The position numbers and the translations under genes are program-made. The notes beneath the pieces were generated by a model. The model made no database searches, was not told the DNA's origin, and was given only the letters and a program-made list of their open reading frames with translations. Source: DYRB01 sp963709645 (lineage in GTDB: Bacteria; Pseudomonadota; Gammaproteobacteria; Chromatiales; Chromatiaceae). Taken from it: 64,000 bases of DNA. The stretch covers positions 124,001 through 188,000 of the forward strand of contig CAVPXP010000003.1 in assembly GCA_963709645.1 (NCBI GenBank), given 5' to 3'. This document shows, piece after piece, positions 55,963 through 64,000 of the stretch (position 1 is its first letter; the number at the start of each line of letters is the position of its first letter).

Positions 55963-58900
55963 TCAGCCCGCCCCGGCCAGCGCCGCCGCGGCCTCCACGT
56001 CCACCGCGACCAAGCGCGAGACGCCCGGCTCGTGCATGGTCACGCCGAGCAGATGGTCAGAGATCTCCATCGTCACCTTGTTGTGGGTGATAAAGATGAA
56101 TTGGACCTGGGTCGACATGGATCGCACGAGCTCGCAGAAGCGCCCGACATTGGCGTCGTCCAGCGGGGCGTCGACCTCGTCGAGCATGCAGAACGGCGCC
56201 GGGTTGAGCTGAAAGATGGCGAACACCAGGGCGACGGCAGTCAGCGCCTTTTCCCCGCCGGAGAGCAGGTGGATGCTCGAATTGCGCTTGCCGGGGGGCC
56301 GCGCCATGACGGTGACGCCGGTCTCCAGCAGGTCCTCGCCAGTGAGCTCCAGGTAGGCATTGCCGCCGCCGAAGAGGCGCGGAAAGAGCTGCTGGAATCC
56401 GTGGTCGACTTGATCGTAGGTGTCCTTGAAGCGACCTCGGGTCTCCCGGTCGATCTTGCGGATGGCCGTCTCCAGGGTCTCTAGCGAGCGGGCGATGTCG
56501 TCATGCTGGGCATCGAGATAGCGCTTGCGCTCGGACTGCTCCTGGAACTCGTCGATGGCGGCCAGGTTGATGGCCCCGAGGCGCTGGATGCGCCCTTCGA
56601 CATTGGCCAGTTCCTCCGCCCAAGCGGTCTCGTCGGCCTCCGGCGTCAGCGCGGCCAAAACCTCCGCCGGGACCAGCCCAGCCTCGCCGAGCTGCTCCTC
56701 CAGGGTGCCGCGGCGCACCAGGCGCTCTTGGCGTGCCAGACGCAGCTCGTCCAGGGCCCGGGAACGCTCCCGGGCCGCCTGCTCGGCATGCTGGCGCTCC
56801 TGCTCCAGAGCGCGCACCGAGGCATCGATCTCCTCCAGACGGTCCCGGGCCGCGGCGAGTTCCGACTCGACGTCCAGGCGCAGATCGAGCTGCTCGGCTA
56901 GCAACTCCTGGCGCTCGGCCAGCGGCTCCACTAGCTCCTCGATGGCGGTGGTCAGCTCTTCGCGTCGCTCCAGGGCCTGGGCCTGCTGGGCGCTGGCCCG
57001 CTCCAGACTGCGCTCGGTGGCGGTGCGGGCGGCGCGCTTGGCCTCGCAGCCGACGGCCAGCGCCTGGACCCGCTCGCGCTCCGCCTGCTGTGCAGCACGG
57101 GCAGCGGCGAGGGCCTCGCGCAGTATCCCGCGGCGCTCTGCCAGTCCCTCACGGCGTTCGGTCGCGTCCTCGATGGCCTCCAGATCCGCGTGTAGACGCT
57201 CGCGGGCCTCCTCCATCTCTTCGACGGCGGCAGCGCGGCCCTCAGCAAGCTCCTCGATCTCGGCACCCAGGGCCGCGCGGCGCTCGTTCTGCTGCTCCAG
57301 GCGGCTGCGCTTGGCGGCCAGATCGGAGCGCACGCTGGAGAGCTCGCGGTTGAGCCGGGCCAAGTCATCCGCGGCCCGGGTCTGGCCCGACTCGGCGGCC
57401 CGACGTGCCTCGGCCAGACCCTCCCCCTCCGCAGTGAGACCAAGGGTCCGCCCTTCCAGGACATCGATCTCCCGCGCCAGGGCCTTGACCTCTTCGCCGC
57501 GGGCGATGACCCCGTCAAGGGCGGCACCGGTCCCCGGGGTACGCACCCAGTCGGGGCCGACCAGGACGCCGTCGCGGGTCGCGATGCGCTCGCCGGCAGC
57601 CAGGTCGTGGCGCTGGGCGAGGGCCGCGGGCAAGTCGTCGGCGCCCCGCACGGCACCGAGTAACCCGTGCAGTGGCCAGGGGCAGCGCACCCGGTCCGAC
57701 AGGGCGTCGGGGTGCCGAACCGGCTTTGGGGTGCCTGCGGTGTCGAACAGGGTCAGCGCACCCGAAAGCCCATCGCCTGCGCCGACCGCTGCCTGGCAAT
57801 GACCGTCCAGATCGGCGGTACAAAGCGCCCCGAGGTGATCGGCCAGTGCGACCTCCAAGGCCCGCCCCCAGCCGGGGTCAACCTCCAGGTGGTCGATGAG
57901 CCGGGCGGCATCCTCCAAGCCGCAGGAATGCAGCCAGTCCTGCAGGCCGGCATCGGTGTCCGCGAGAGCCGCCTCCTGCAGGGCCACGAGGGACGCATGC
58001 CGGCCTCGCGCCTGTTGCAGATCGGTACGGGCCAGGTCCAGCGCCTCCCCCAGCTCCCGGGCCTGGCCCTCGACCTCCGCCAGAGAGGCCCGGGCCTGGG
58101 CCTGAGCGGACTCTGCAGCATCCAGTTGCGCGGCCAGGTCCTCCTGCTCCTCGACCAGGATCTCGATGCGGTCGGTCAGCTCGCCGCCGTCCAGGCGGCC
58201 CAGCTCGGCCTCGAGCCGCAGGCCGCGCTGGCGCTCCTGCTCCAGCCGGCTCTCCAGATGGTTGATGCGGGCACGCTCGACCTGGGCCCGCTGGGCAGGT
58301 AGGGCCGCAGCATGATTGAAGTCGTCCCACTCCCGCTCCCAGGCCGCCAGGGCCGCCTCGGCCGCTGCGACGCGCTCGCCGGCCTCGACCAATGCCTGCT
58401 GGGCCTCCGCCAGGTCTGGCTCCTCCCGGTCCAGGGCCTCGGCCAGCTCGGCCAGGAGTTGAGTGTCGCGCTCCAGGTGGATGCGGCCCCCATCCAGTTC
58501 CTGGCTCAGGCGGGCCAGCTCGGTCTCCTGGCGGGAGCGCGTCTCCCTGGCGTACTGGATGGCCTGTTCCAGGCGGGCAATCTCGGAACCTACGCCGTAG
58601 AAACGCCCCTGGACCTGGTTGAAGTGCTCGGATGCGGCGGAATAGGCCTCCCGGTTCGCCTCGATATCGGCCTCCAGCCGGCGCTGGCGGGCAATCTCGG
58701 CCTCGACCCGGGTGTCCTGCTCCGCCAGCTCGCGATCCTGGGCAGCGATCTCGGTGTCCAGGACACGCCAGCGCAAGGCCCTGAGTTCCGCATCCAGGCG
58801 CCTCTCATCGGCCTTGAGTCGCTGGTACTTCTCCGCGACGGCGGCCTGACGCTCCAGGTGCGCCAACTGCTTGGCAACCTCGTCGCGCAGATCGGTGAGC

Positions 58901-59478
58901 CGGTCCAGGTTGTCCTGGGTATTGCGCATCCGCGTCTCGGTCTCGCGGCGGCGCTCCTTGTACTTGGAGATGCCGGCGGCCTCCTCCAGGAAGAGCCGCA
59001 GGTCCTCCGGCTTGGCCTCGATCAGACGCGAGACCATGCCCTGCTCGATGATGGAGTAACTGCGTGGACCCAGGCCTGTACCGAGAAAGAGGTCCTGGAT
59101 GTCGCGACGGCGGCAGCGCGCACCGTTCAGGAAGTAAGACGACTGGCCGTCCCGGGAGACCTGGCGCTTGACAGAGATGTGGGCGTACTGCGCGTACTCC
59201 CCGCCGGCAGAACCGTCAGCGTTGTCGAAGACCATCTCGATGCTGGCGGTGCCCACGGGCTTTCGCCCGCTGGAGCCGTTGAAGATGACGTCGGCCATGG
59301 ACTGGCCGCGCAGCATCTTGGCGGAGGACTCCCCCATGACCCAGCGCACGGCGTCGATGACATTCGACTTGCCGCAGCCGTTGGGGCCGACGATCCCCAC
59401 CAGGTTGCTCGGAAACGGCACTGTGGTAGGGTCCACGAAGGACTTGAAGCCGGCGAGTTTGATCTTCTCCAGACGCAT
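55963..59478 (-). CDS. smc: SMC, chromosome-segregation ATPase
   Basis: 1,171-residue condensin. Walker A is GPNGCGKSN (residues 31-39), two long coiled coils flank a Gly-rich hinge near the middle (SCGLEDAARLIDHLEVDPGW to GVLVGPDWVRT), and the C-terminal head has the signature LSGGEKALTAVALVFAI and Walker B FCMLDEVDAPLDD. Full length and uninterrupted. Many GC-rich gammaproteobacteria have SMC instead of MukB. Divergent from guaA. Confidence 0.97.
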   Translation of the reverse strand: MRLEKIKLAGFKSFVDPTTVPFPSNLVGIVGPNGCGKSNVIDAVRWVMGESSAKMLRGQSMADVIFNGSSGRKPVGTASIEMVFDNADGSAGGEYAQYAHISVKRQVSRDGQSSYFLNGARCRRRDIQDLFLGTGLGPRSYSIIEQGMVSRLIEAKPEDLRLFLEEAAGISKYKERRRETETRMRNTQDNLDRLTDLRDEVAKQLAHLERQAAVAEKYQRLKADERRLDAELRALRWRVLDTEIAAQDRELAEQDTRVEAEIARQRRLEADIEANREAYSAASEHFNQVQGRFYGVGSEIARLEQAIQYARETRSRQETELARLSQELDGGRIHLERDTQLLAELAEALDREEPDLAEAQQALVEAGERVAAAEAALAAWEREWDDFNHAAALPAQRAQVERARINHLESRLEQERQRGLRLEAELGRLDGGELTDRIEILVEEQEDLAAQLDAAESAQAQARASLAEVEGQARELGEALDLARTDLQQARGRHASLVALQEAALADTDAGLQDWLHSCGLEDAARLIDHLEVDPGWGRALEVALADHLGALCTADLDGHCQAAVGAGDGLSGALTLFDTAGTPKPVRHPDALSDRVRCPWPLHGLLGAVRGADDLPAALAQRHDLAAGERIATRDGVLVGPDWVRTPGTGAALDGVIARGEEVKALAREIDVLEGRTLGLTAEGEGLAEARRAAESGQTRAADDLARLNRELSSVRSDLAAKRSRLEQQNERRAALGAEIEELAEGRAAAVEEMEEARERLHADLEAIEDATERREGLAERRGILREALAAARAAQQAERERVQALAVGCEAKRAARTATERSLERASAQQAQALERREELTTAIEELVEPLAERQELLAEQLDLRLDVESELAAARDRLEEIDASVRALEQERQHAEQAARERSRALDELRLARQERLVRRGTLEEQLGEAGLVPAEVLAALTPEADETAWAEELANVEGRIQRLGAINLAAIDEFQEQSERKRYLDAQHDDIARSLETLETAIRKIDRETRGRFKDTYDQVDHGFQQLFPRLFGGGNAYLELTGEDLLETGVTVMARPPGKRNSSIHLLSGGEKALTAVALVFAIFQLNPAPFCMLDEVDAPLDDANVGRFCELVRSMSTQVQFIFITHNKVTMEISDHLLGVTMHEPGVSRLVAVDVEAAAALAGAG

Positions 59479-59708
59479 CGCGGGAAGATACCCGAAGAAG
59501 GGGTTAGCGGCGAGGGGTACGCCCGACTGGCGGCCAGGGCGCCCGGCGTGAAACCCTGGCCGATCTGCATTACACTCTGCCGCCGCAAGGCCTGGCCGAC
59601 TCGCGCATAACCAATTGATCTCAAGGCGTTATGCGGAGAACTCCGGACCACCTTCCAGCCCAGGCCGGTCCCCCGGCGCCCGCACATCGGCCCCAGGAGC
59701 CGTCCCCC

Positions 59709-61307
59709 ATGTCGCTCAGCACACCTCTTCGCCACCCGGACATCCACTCCGACCGCATCCTGATCCTCGACTTCGGCTCCCAGTACACGCAGCTCATCGC
59801 CAGGCGGGTGCGCGAGGCCGGCGTCTACTGCGAGCTGCACCCCTGGGACCTGGGCGGGGCGGCCATCCGCGCCTTCGCACCCAGCGGGATCATCCTCTCC
59901 GGCGGGCCCGAGTCCGTGCACGAGGACGAGACACCGAGGGCCGACCCAGCCGTCTTCGCGCTCGGCGTCCCGGTGCTGGGCATCTGCTATGGGATGCAGA
60001 CCCTGGCCGCCCAGCTCGGAGGGGCCGTGGCCCCCGCCGCGCACCGCGAATACGGCTATGCCCAGGTCCGCGCCCGCGGCCACTCCGCCCTGCTGCGCGA
60101 CATCGAGGACCACACCAGCCCGGAAGGCTATGGGCTGCTGGACGTCTGGATGAGCCATGGAGACCGCGTGGACGCCCTGCCTCCCGGTTTTCATGTGATC
60201 TGCGCGACCGCCAACGCCCCCCTGGCCGGCATTGCGGACGAGGAACGGCGTCTGTACGGGCTCCAGTTTCACCCCGAGGTCACCCATACCCGCCAGGGCA
60301 GCCGCATCCTCGCGCGTTTCGTCCACGAGGTCTGCGGCTGCGCCGGCCTTTGGACCCCGAGCAACATCATCGAGGACTCCATCCATCAAGTCCGCCGCCA
60401 GGTGGGCGCGGACGAGGTCATCCTGGGGCTCTCGGGCGGCGTGGACTCCTCCGTGGTTGCCGCCCTGCTGCACCGGGCCATTGGCGACCAGCTCACCTGC
60501 GTCTTCGTCGACAACGGGCTGCTGCGCCTGGGCGAGGGGGACCAGGTGATGCAGACCTTCGCCCGCCACATGGGGGTCAAGGTCATTCGGGTGGACGCCC
60601 AGGAGCGATTCCTGTCCCGCCTGATAGGGATCACGGACCCGGAGCAGAAGCGCAAGCTTATCGGCGCCACCTTCATCGACGTCTTCGACACTGAGGCCGG
60701 CAAGCTCGCCAACGCCAAGTGGCTGGCCCAAGGGACCATCTACCCAGACGTCATCGAGTCCGCCGGAGCCAAGAGCGGGAAGGCCAAGGTGATCAAATCC
60801 CACCACAACGTGGGCGGGCTGCCGGAGACCATGAATCTGGGCCTTATCGAGCCCCTTCGGGAGTTGTTCAAGGACGAGGTGCGCAGAATCGGCGTCGAGC
60901 TGGGGCTGCCCTACGAGATGGTCTACCGCCACCCATTCCCAGGCCCAGGCCTGGGGGTGCGCATCCTGGGCGAGGTGCGTGCCGAGTACGCACAGACCCT
61001 GCGCCAAGCGGACCACATCTTTATCGAGGAACTCCACAAGTCCGACCTCTACGACAAAGTCTCCCAAGCCTTCGCCGTCTTCCTCCCGGTCAAGTCCACC
61101 GGAGTAGTGGGCGACAACCGCCAATACGCGGACGTCATCGCCCTGCGGGCCGTGGAAACGCTGGACTTCATGACCGCCCGTTGGGCCCATCTGCCCTATG
61201 ACTTCCTCGACCACGTCTGCCGGCGCATCGTCAACGAGGTGCGCGGCGTCTCGCGGGTGGTCTACGACATCACCGGCAAGCCGCCGGGCACCATCGAGTG
61301 GGAGTAG
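59709..61307 (+). CDS. guaA: GMP synthase (glutamine-hydrolysing)
   Basis: Converts XMP to GMP with glutamine and ATP. From the ATG at 59709 it has 532 residues. The class I amidotransferase domain has Cys93 in LGICYGMQ and His in QFHPEVTHT. The ATP-pyrophosphatase P-loop is LSGGVDSSVVAALL, and the dimerisation domain ends in GKPPGTIEWE. The usual guaB neighbour is not present. Its stop lies inside the tadA start region. Confidence 0.97.
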   Translation: MSLSTPLRHPDIHSDRILILDFGSQYTQLIARRVREAGVYCELHPWDLGGAAIRAFAPSGIILSGGPESVHEDETPRADPAVFALGVPVLGICYGMQTLAAQLGGAVAPAAHREYGYAQVRARGHSALLRDIEDHTSPEGYGLLDVWMSHGDRVDALPPGFHVICATANAPLAGIADEERRLYGLQFHPEVTHTRQGSRILARFVHEVCGCAGLWTPSNIIEDSIHQVRRQVGADEVILGLSGGVDSSVVAALLHRAIGDQLTCVFVDNGLLRLGEGDQVMQTFARHMGVKVIRVDAQERFLSRLIGITDPEQKRKLIGATFIDVFDTEAGKLANAKWLAQGTIYPDVIESAGAKSGKAKVIKSHHNVGGLPETMNLGLIEPLRELFKDEVRRIGVELGLPYEMVYRHPFPGPGLGVRILGEVRAEYAQTLRQADHIFIEELHKSDLYDKVSQAFAVFLPVKSTGVVGDNRQYADVIALRAVETLDFMTARWAHLPYDFLDHVCRRIVNEVRGVSRVVYDITGKPPGTIEWE

Positions 61308-61789
61308 AGGATCTGGCACCACCGGACCAGGCTGCGGAGGACGCCCGATGGATGCGCCACGCCCAGAACCTGGCCGAGCAGGCTGCCGCCGAGGGTGAGG
61401 TCCCGGTCGGCGCAGTCCTGATACGCGACGGGGAGGTCGTCGGCGAGGGCTGGAACTGCCCCATCGGGACCCACGACCCCAGCGCCCATGCCGAGATCCG
61501 CGCCCTGCGCGACGCCGGCCGGCGACTGGGCAACTACCGGCTGCCCGACACGACCCTTTACGTCACCCTGGAGCCCTGCCCCATGTGCGCCGCCGCTCTG
61601 GTCCACGCCCGGGTACGCCGCGTCGTCTACGCCGCCGTCGATCCGAAGGGTGGTGCCTGCGGCAGTGTCTTCGACCTGCTCCCCTCCGACGGACGTTTCA
61701 ACCACGAAGTGCAAGTTACCGGAGGTGTGCTGGCCGAGTCCTGCGGGGAGCGTCTGCGGGCCTTCTTCCGAGGTCGGCGGGCGCAGTAG
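61298..61789 (+). CDS. tadA: TadA, tRNA-specific adenosine deaminase
   Basis: Makes inosine 34 in tRNA-Arg. The zinc and catalytic motif is HAEIRALRDAG (His and Glu) with PCPMCAAALVHARV (two Cys). EGEVPVGAVLIRDGEVVGEG and GGACGSVFDLL are also typical. The GTG at 61298 overlaps guaA by 10 bp; an internal ATG at 61349 (MRHAQNLAEQAA) is an alternative and would be closer to family length. Confidence 0.94.
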   Translation: MGVEDLAPPDQAAEDARWMRHAQNLAEQAAAEGEVPVGAVLIRDGEVVGEGWNCPIGTHDPSAHAEIRALRDAGRRLGNYRLPDTTLYVTLEPCPMCAAALVHARVRRVVYAAVDPKGGACGSVFDLLPSDGRFNHEVQVTGGVLAESCGERLRAFFRGRRAQ

Positions 61790-62173
61790 TCGAAAGCGCG
61801 ACCGTCGATAGGGGTTGTATCCCGCGACTCCACAGGGCATCTGGCTCGACCCCAGCGCGGACTCACGAAGGCGGTAGCGCTATTGCAGCCGATTACCACC
61901 CCCAAACGGCCCAAAGCCGACGCAGCAACGGGTCCTGCCGAACGCTTGTCTGCGCGGTGTGCCCGTCGTACCCTCCGCGTGCCCAGTGCTGAAGGGCCGT
62001 GACCAAGGTCCGCGCCTCGGCTCCTTTGTGGCACTCTGCGGTCTGGCAGAAAGCATCGCTCTGATCAAGAACCAACCGTCGCCGGCGAAAGTAGGGCGGC
62101 AGCTTAGATTCGCGGCCAAATCGGCGACGGGGTCGCATCCACAGGCATTGCGCAAGCGATCTCAGAGCGGGTC
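61790..62173. other. no recognised gene
   Basis: 384 bp between tadA and the acyltransferase. Only chance open frames are seen. It probably holds the acyltransferase promoter; I see no clear elements. Confidence 0.45.
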
Positions 62174-63319
62174 ATGAAAACGAAAATCGACGCGCTCACA
62201 GGATTGCGCTTCTTCGCTGCTGCGGCCATCGTGCTGCATCATCTAGGTGTCTTGTCCGCTCCCTTGAGCAACTTCACAGCCACCTTGTCTCTTGGACAAG
62301 GGGTTTCGGTATTTTTCGTTCTCTCTGGTTTTATCCTAACACTCGTCTATCCAAAGCTTGATACGCGGCGGCAGACGATAAGATTCTTCATCGCCCGCTT
62401 TGCCAGAATTTGGCCGGCCCACGCCTGCCTTCTACTTGCGGTGATCCTCATATACCAGCGCAATCCCGCCGGCGACCCGGCCCTTCCAGGCGCTACGCTG
62501 CCGTTCATCGCGAACCTGACATTGACCCAGTCGTTCATTCCTTTGGGGCCGTATTTTTTCTCGTACAATGCGGTGAGCTGGAGCATCTCGACAGAAGCCG
62601 GATTCTATCTGCTTTTCCCCCTGATTATACGGAAGTTCGCGGCGACCTGGCACTGGAAGCTGGCGCTTGCCCTCGTCGTTTCGCTATCGATGGTGTGGCT
62701 TGCGTCGCATTTACAATTGCAGCCTTATCCGGTTCCTGGCATGGCGATCCCGCTGGAGGGAGTCGTCTACGTCAACCCACTCGCCCGCATTTTCGAATTC
62801 GTTCTCGGTGCAGTTACTGCGCTCGCCTGGGGCAAACTGCAGAGGCATACTGGACCCCTTGCGCACAGCCTCGCGGCCTGGACGGTCATGGAATTCGCGG
62901 CGCTGGCGTTTCTGGCATTCAATATCTCGATCGTACGCGACTCGCTCCTCCTTTTTACCCACTCCTGGGATACGCCGGCGCAGTATTGGATCAGCACATC
63001 CTTTTCTCCGGCCATCCCGTCGGCGTTGCTCATACTCACCCTCGCCTCCAGCCGCGGAGCGCTGTCCAGCGTATTGGGTTGGCGCCCCATCAAGGTGCTA
63101 GGCGAAATATCTTTTTCGATCTATCTAGTCCACCCGTTGGCGATCAGGCTGATCGCCCGCTACCAAGACGCACTTGGGGACTGGGGAATTCCGCTCTGCG
63201 TCGCCGTCATCCTGCTGGCGTCGACGGCCCTATGGTATATCGTTGAAATGCCGCTGCGCGATCTGGTCCTCGCCCGGTGGAATCGCAGTTCCAGCAACGC
63301 TGCGTCGAGGCGCGCGTAA
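62174..63319 (+). CDS. acyltransferase family 3 membrane protein (OafA-like)
   Basis: 381-residue polytopic protein that would O-acetylate or acylate a surface sugar. It has the family start IDALTGLRFFAAAAIVLHHL with the catalytic-type His pair, then FFVLSGFILTLVYPKL, RFARIWPAHACLLL and about ten spans, with the C-terminal LGEISFSIYLVHPLAIRLIA. Base composition is clearly lower in GC and codon use differs from its neighbours (more AT third positions), so it may have been acquired. No sugar-biosynthesis genes lie nearby. Confidence 0.9.
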   Translation: MKTKIDALTGLRFFAAAAIVLHHLGVLSAPLSNFTATLSLGQGVSVFFVLSGFILTLVYPKLDTRRQTIRFFIARFARIWPAHACLLLAVILIYQRNPAGDPALPGATLPFIANLTLTQSFIPLGPYFFSYNAVSWSISTEAGFYLLFPLIIRKFAATWHWKLALALVVSLSMVWLASHLQLQPYPVPGMAIPLEGVVYVNPLARIFEFVLGAVTALAWGKLQRHTGPLAHSLAAWTVMEFAALAFLAFNISIVRDSLLLFTHSWDTPAQYWISTSFSPAIPSALLILTLASSRGALSSVLGWRPIKVLGEISFSIYLVHPLAIRLIARYQDALGDWGIPLCVAVILLASTALWYIVEMPLRDLVLARWNRSSSNAASRRA

Positions 63320-63591
63320 CTCGGAGCCTCTGTTAGGGTCCGTGTAGATTGCCCGGGTTCCCCCCAGCCCGGTGACCTCCATCGGGCGAGCATCCGAGAA
63401 CAGGCTGCAATCAGATCGGGCGTTTTGCCTACGAGCCCTTCAGGGAGATGCTGATTAAAGCCATCCCTGGCTTGAAACAGCTCGCGCTCCCCGAGGTGCG
63501 AGGCCGGAGAAAGCGGGCAACCGGTAGGCCGCGCTGGCTGGGATCGGGCGACAGGCGGCGCGGTACATCGGTTGTCCACATCCGGTCCAGG

Positions 63592-64000
63592 TTAGAACCC
63601 CCGCAGCCCCAATACATCCTGCATGTCATAGAGTCCGGTCGCCTTCCCACCCAGCCAGCCGGCCGCGCGCACCGCGCCTTTGGCGAAGGTCATCCGGCTG
63701 CTGGCCTTGTGGACGATCTCCACCCGCTCGCCCTCGGCGGCAAACCAAACGCTGTGCTCGCCCACCACGTCCCCGGCCCGGATGGTCTCAAAGCCGATGG
63801 TGCGACGTTCCCTGGCCCCGGTCTGGCCCTCGCGCCCATAGACGGCCACCTCCGCGAGGTCACGACCCAGAGCCGTGGCCACCACCTCGCCCATGCGCAG
63901 TGCCGTCCCGGAGGGAGCATCCACCTTATGGCGGTGATGGGCCTCGATGATCTCGATGTCCACCTCGTCCCCCAGCACCCTGGCCGCGATGTCCAGAAGC
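63592..64000 (-). CDS. dapB: DapB, 4-hydroxy-tetrahydrodipicolinate reductase (5' end outside window)
   Basis: C-terminal half of the lysine and meso-diaminopimelate pathway reductase. The frame is open to the window edge. IEIIEAHHRHKVDAPSGTAL contains the catalytic His pair and Lys of the DapB signature, followed by GREGQTGARERRTIGFETIR and HSVWFAAEGERVEIVHKASS. About 135 residues are visible of a usual 270. Stop at 63594-63592. Confidence 0.96.
   Translation of the reverse strand, partial: LLDIAARVLGDEVDIEIIEAHHRHKVDAPSGTALRMGEVVATALGRDLAEVAVYGREGQTGARERRTIGFETIRAGDVVGEHSVWFAAEGERVEIVHKASSRMTFAKGAVRAAGWLGGKATGLYDMQDVLGLRGF

Noticed and set aside
59127..61322. 731-codon minus-strand frame opposite guaA and the smc start.
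   Set aside because: It is the antisense of guaA, a strong GC-rich housekeeping gene, and its product has no motifs. Long antisense frames are common at this GC content.

Overview
The window is GC-rich (roughly 63-65% by eye) and gene-dense. The surE-pcm-yqaA-nlpD-rpoS block, yggX-mutY, thiSG-trmB, smc, guaA-tadA and a ccoNOQP/ccoGHIS cluster together suggest a gammaproteobacterium, most likely of the Chromatiales or a related sulfur- or methane-oxidising lineage. Lineage is inferred from gene content only. No rRNA is present; the two tRNAs are Phe(GAA) and Gly(CCC).

Layout. 1-4.6 kb: a ketosynthase/acyl carrier protein pair divergent from a DSF quorum-sensing pair, rpfC (sensor hybrid kinase) and rpfF (DSF synthase), which converge with 1 bp between stop codons. 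5.3-14 kb: the cbb3 cytochrome oxidase structural operon (ccoN-O-Q-P plus a 50-residue membrane protein), a clear intrinsic terminator, then the assembly genes ccoG-H-I-S, all on the minus strand. 14-28.6 kb: mostly housekeeping genes (stationary-phase sigma factor block, Smr protein, tRNAs, yggX-mutY, AsmA, acyl-CoA ligase, and a plus-strand thiS-thiG-trmB-fetA-fetB operon). 28.6-37 kb: envelope and metal/drug traffic (broken OprC-like TonB receptor, TetR-MFP-RND efflux operon with its operator). 37-44.6 kb: a looser accessory region with homospermidine synthase, a SugE-type exporter, lipoproteins, a secreted 12-residue-repeat protein, an orphan Phd antitoxin and long stretches without recognisable genes. 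44.8-64 kb: TrpB2, YgfX, a methylthioinosine phosphorylase, hemerythrin, hpt-nagZ with OppBC-like permeases and an L,D-transpeptidase, an ODP-GGDEF sensor cyclase, smc, guaA, tadA, an acyltransferase and the 3' part of dapB.

How the genes fit together. The DSF pair would make and sense a cis-2-unsaturated fatty acid from acyl-ACP, and the flanking ACP/ketosynthase genes lie next to it. The ODP-GGDEF protein has all six diiron ligands, the catalytic GGEE and an RxxD I-site, so it looks like an oxygen or redox-responsive c-di-GMP synthase, in a window that also holds a micro-aerobic oxidase. Copper links the OprC-like receptor to the copper-needing cbb3 oxidase and its CcoI pump.

Data quality matters. 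At least a dozen frameshifts break otherwise well-conserved genes (rpfC, ccoP, nlpD, trmB, nagZ, the TonB receptor, the RND pump and its adaptor). Several sit at homopolymers, where a one-base change restores the family sequence. I read most of these as sequencing or assembly errors, and I give the restored gene limits.
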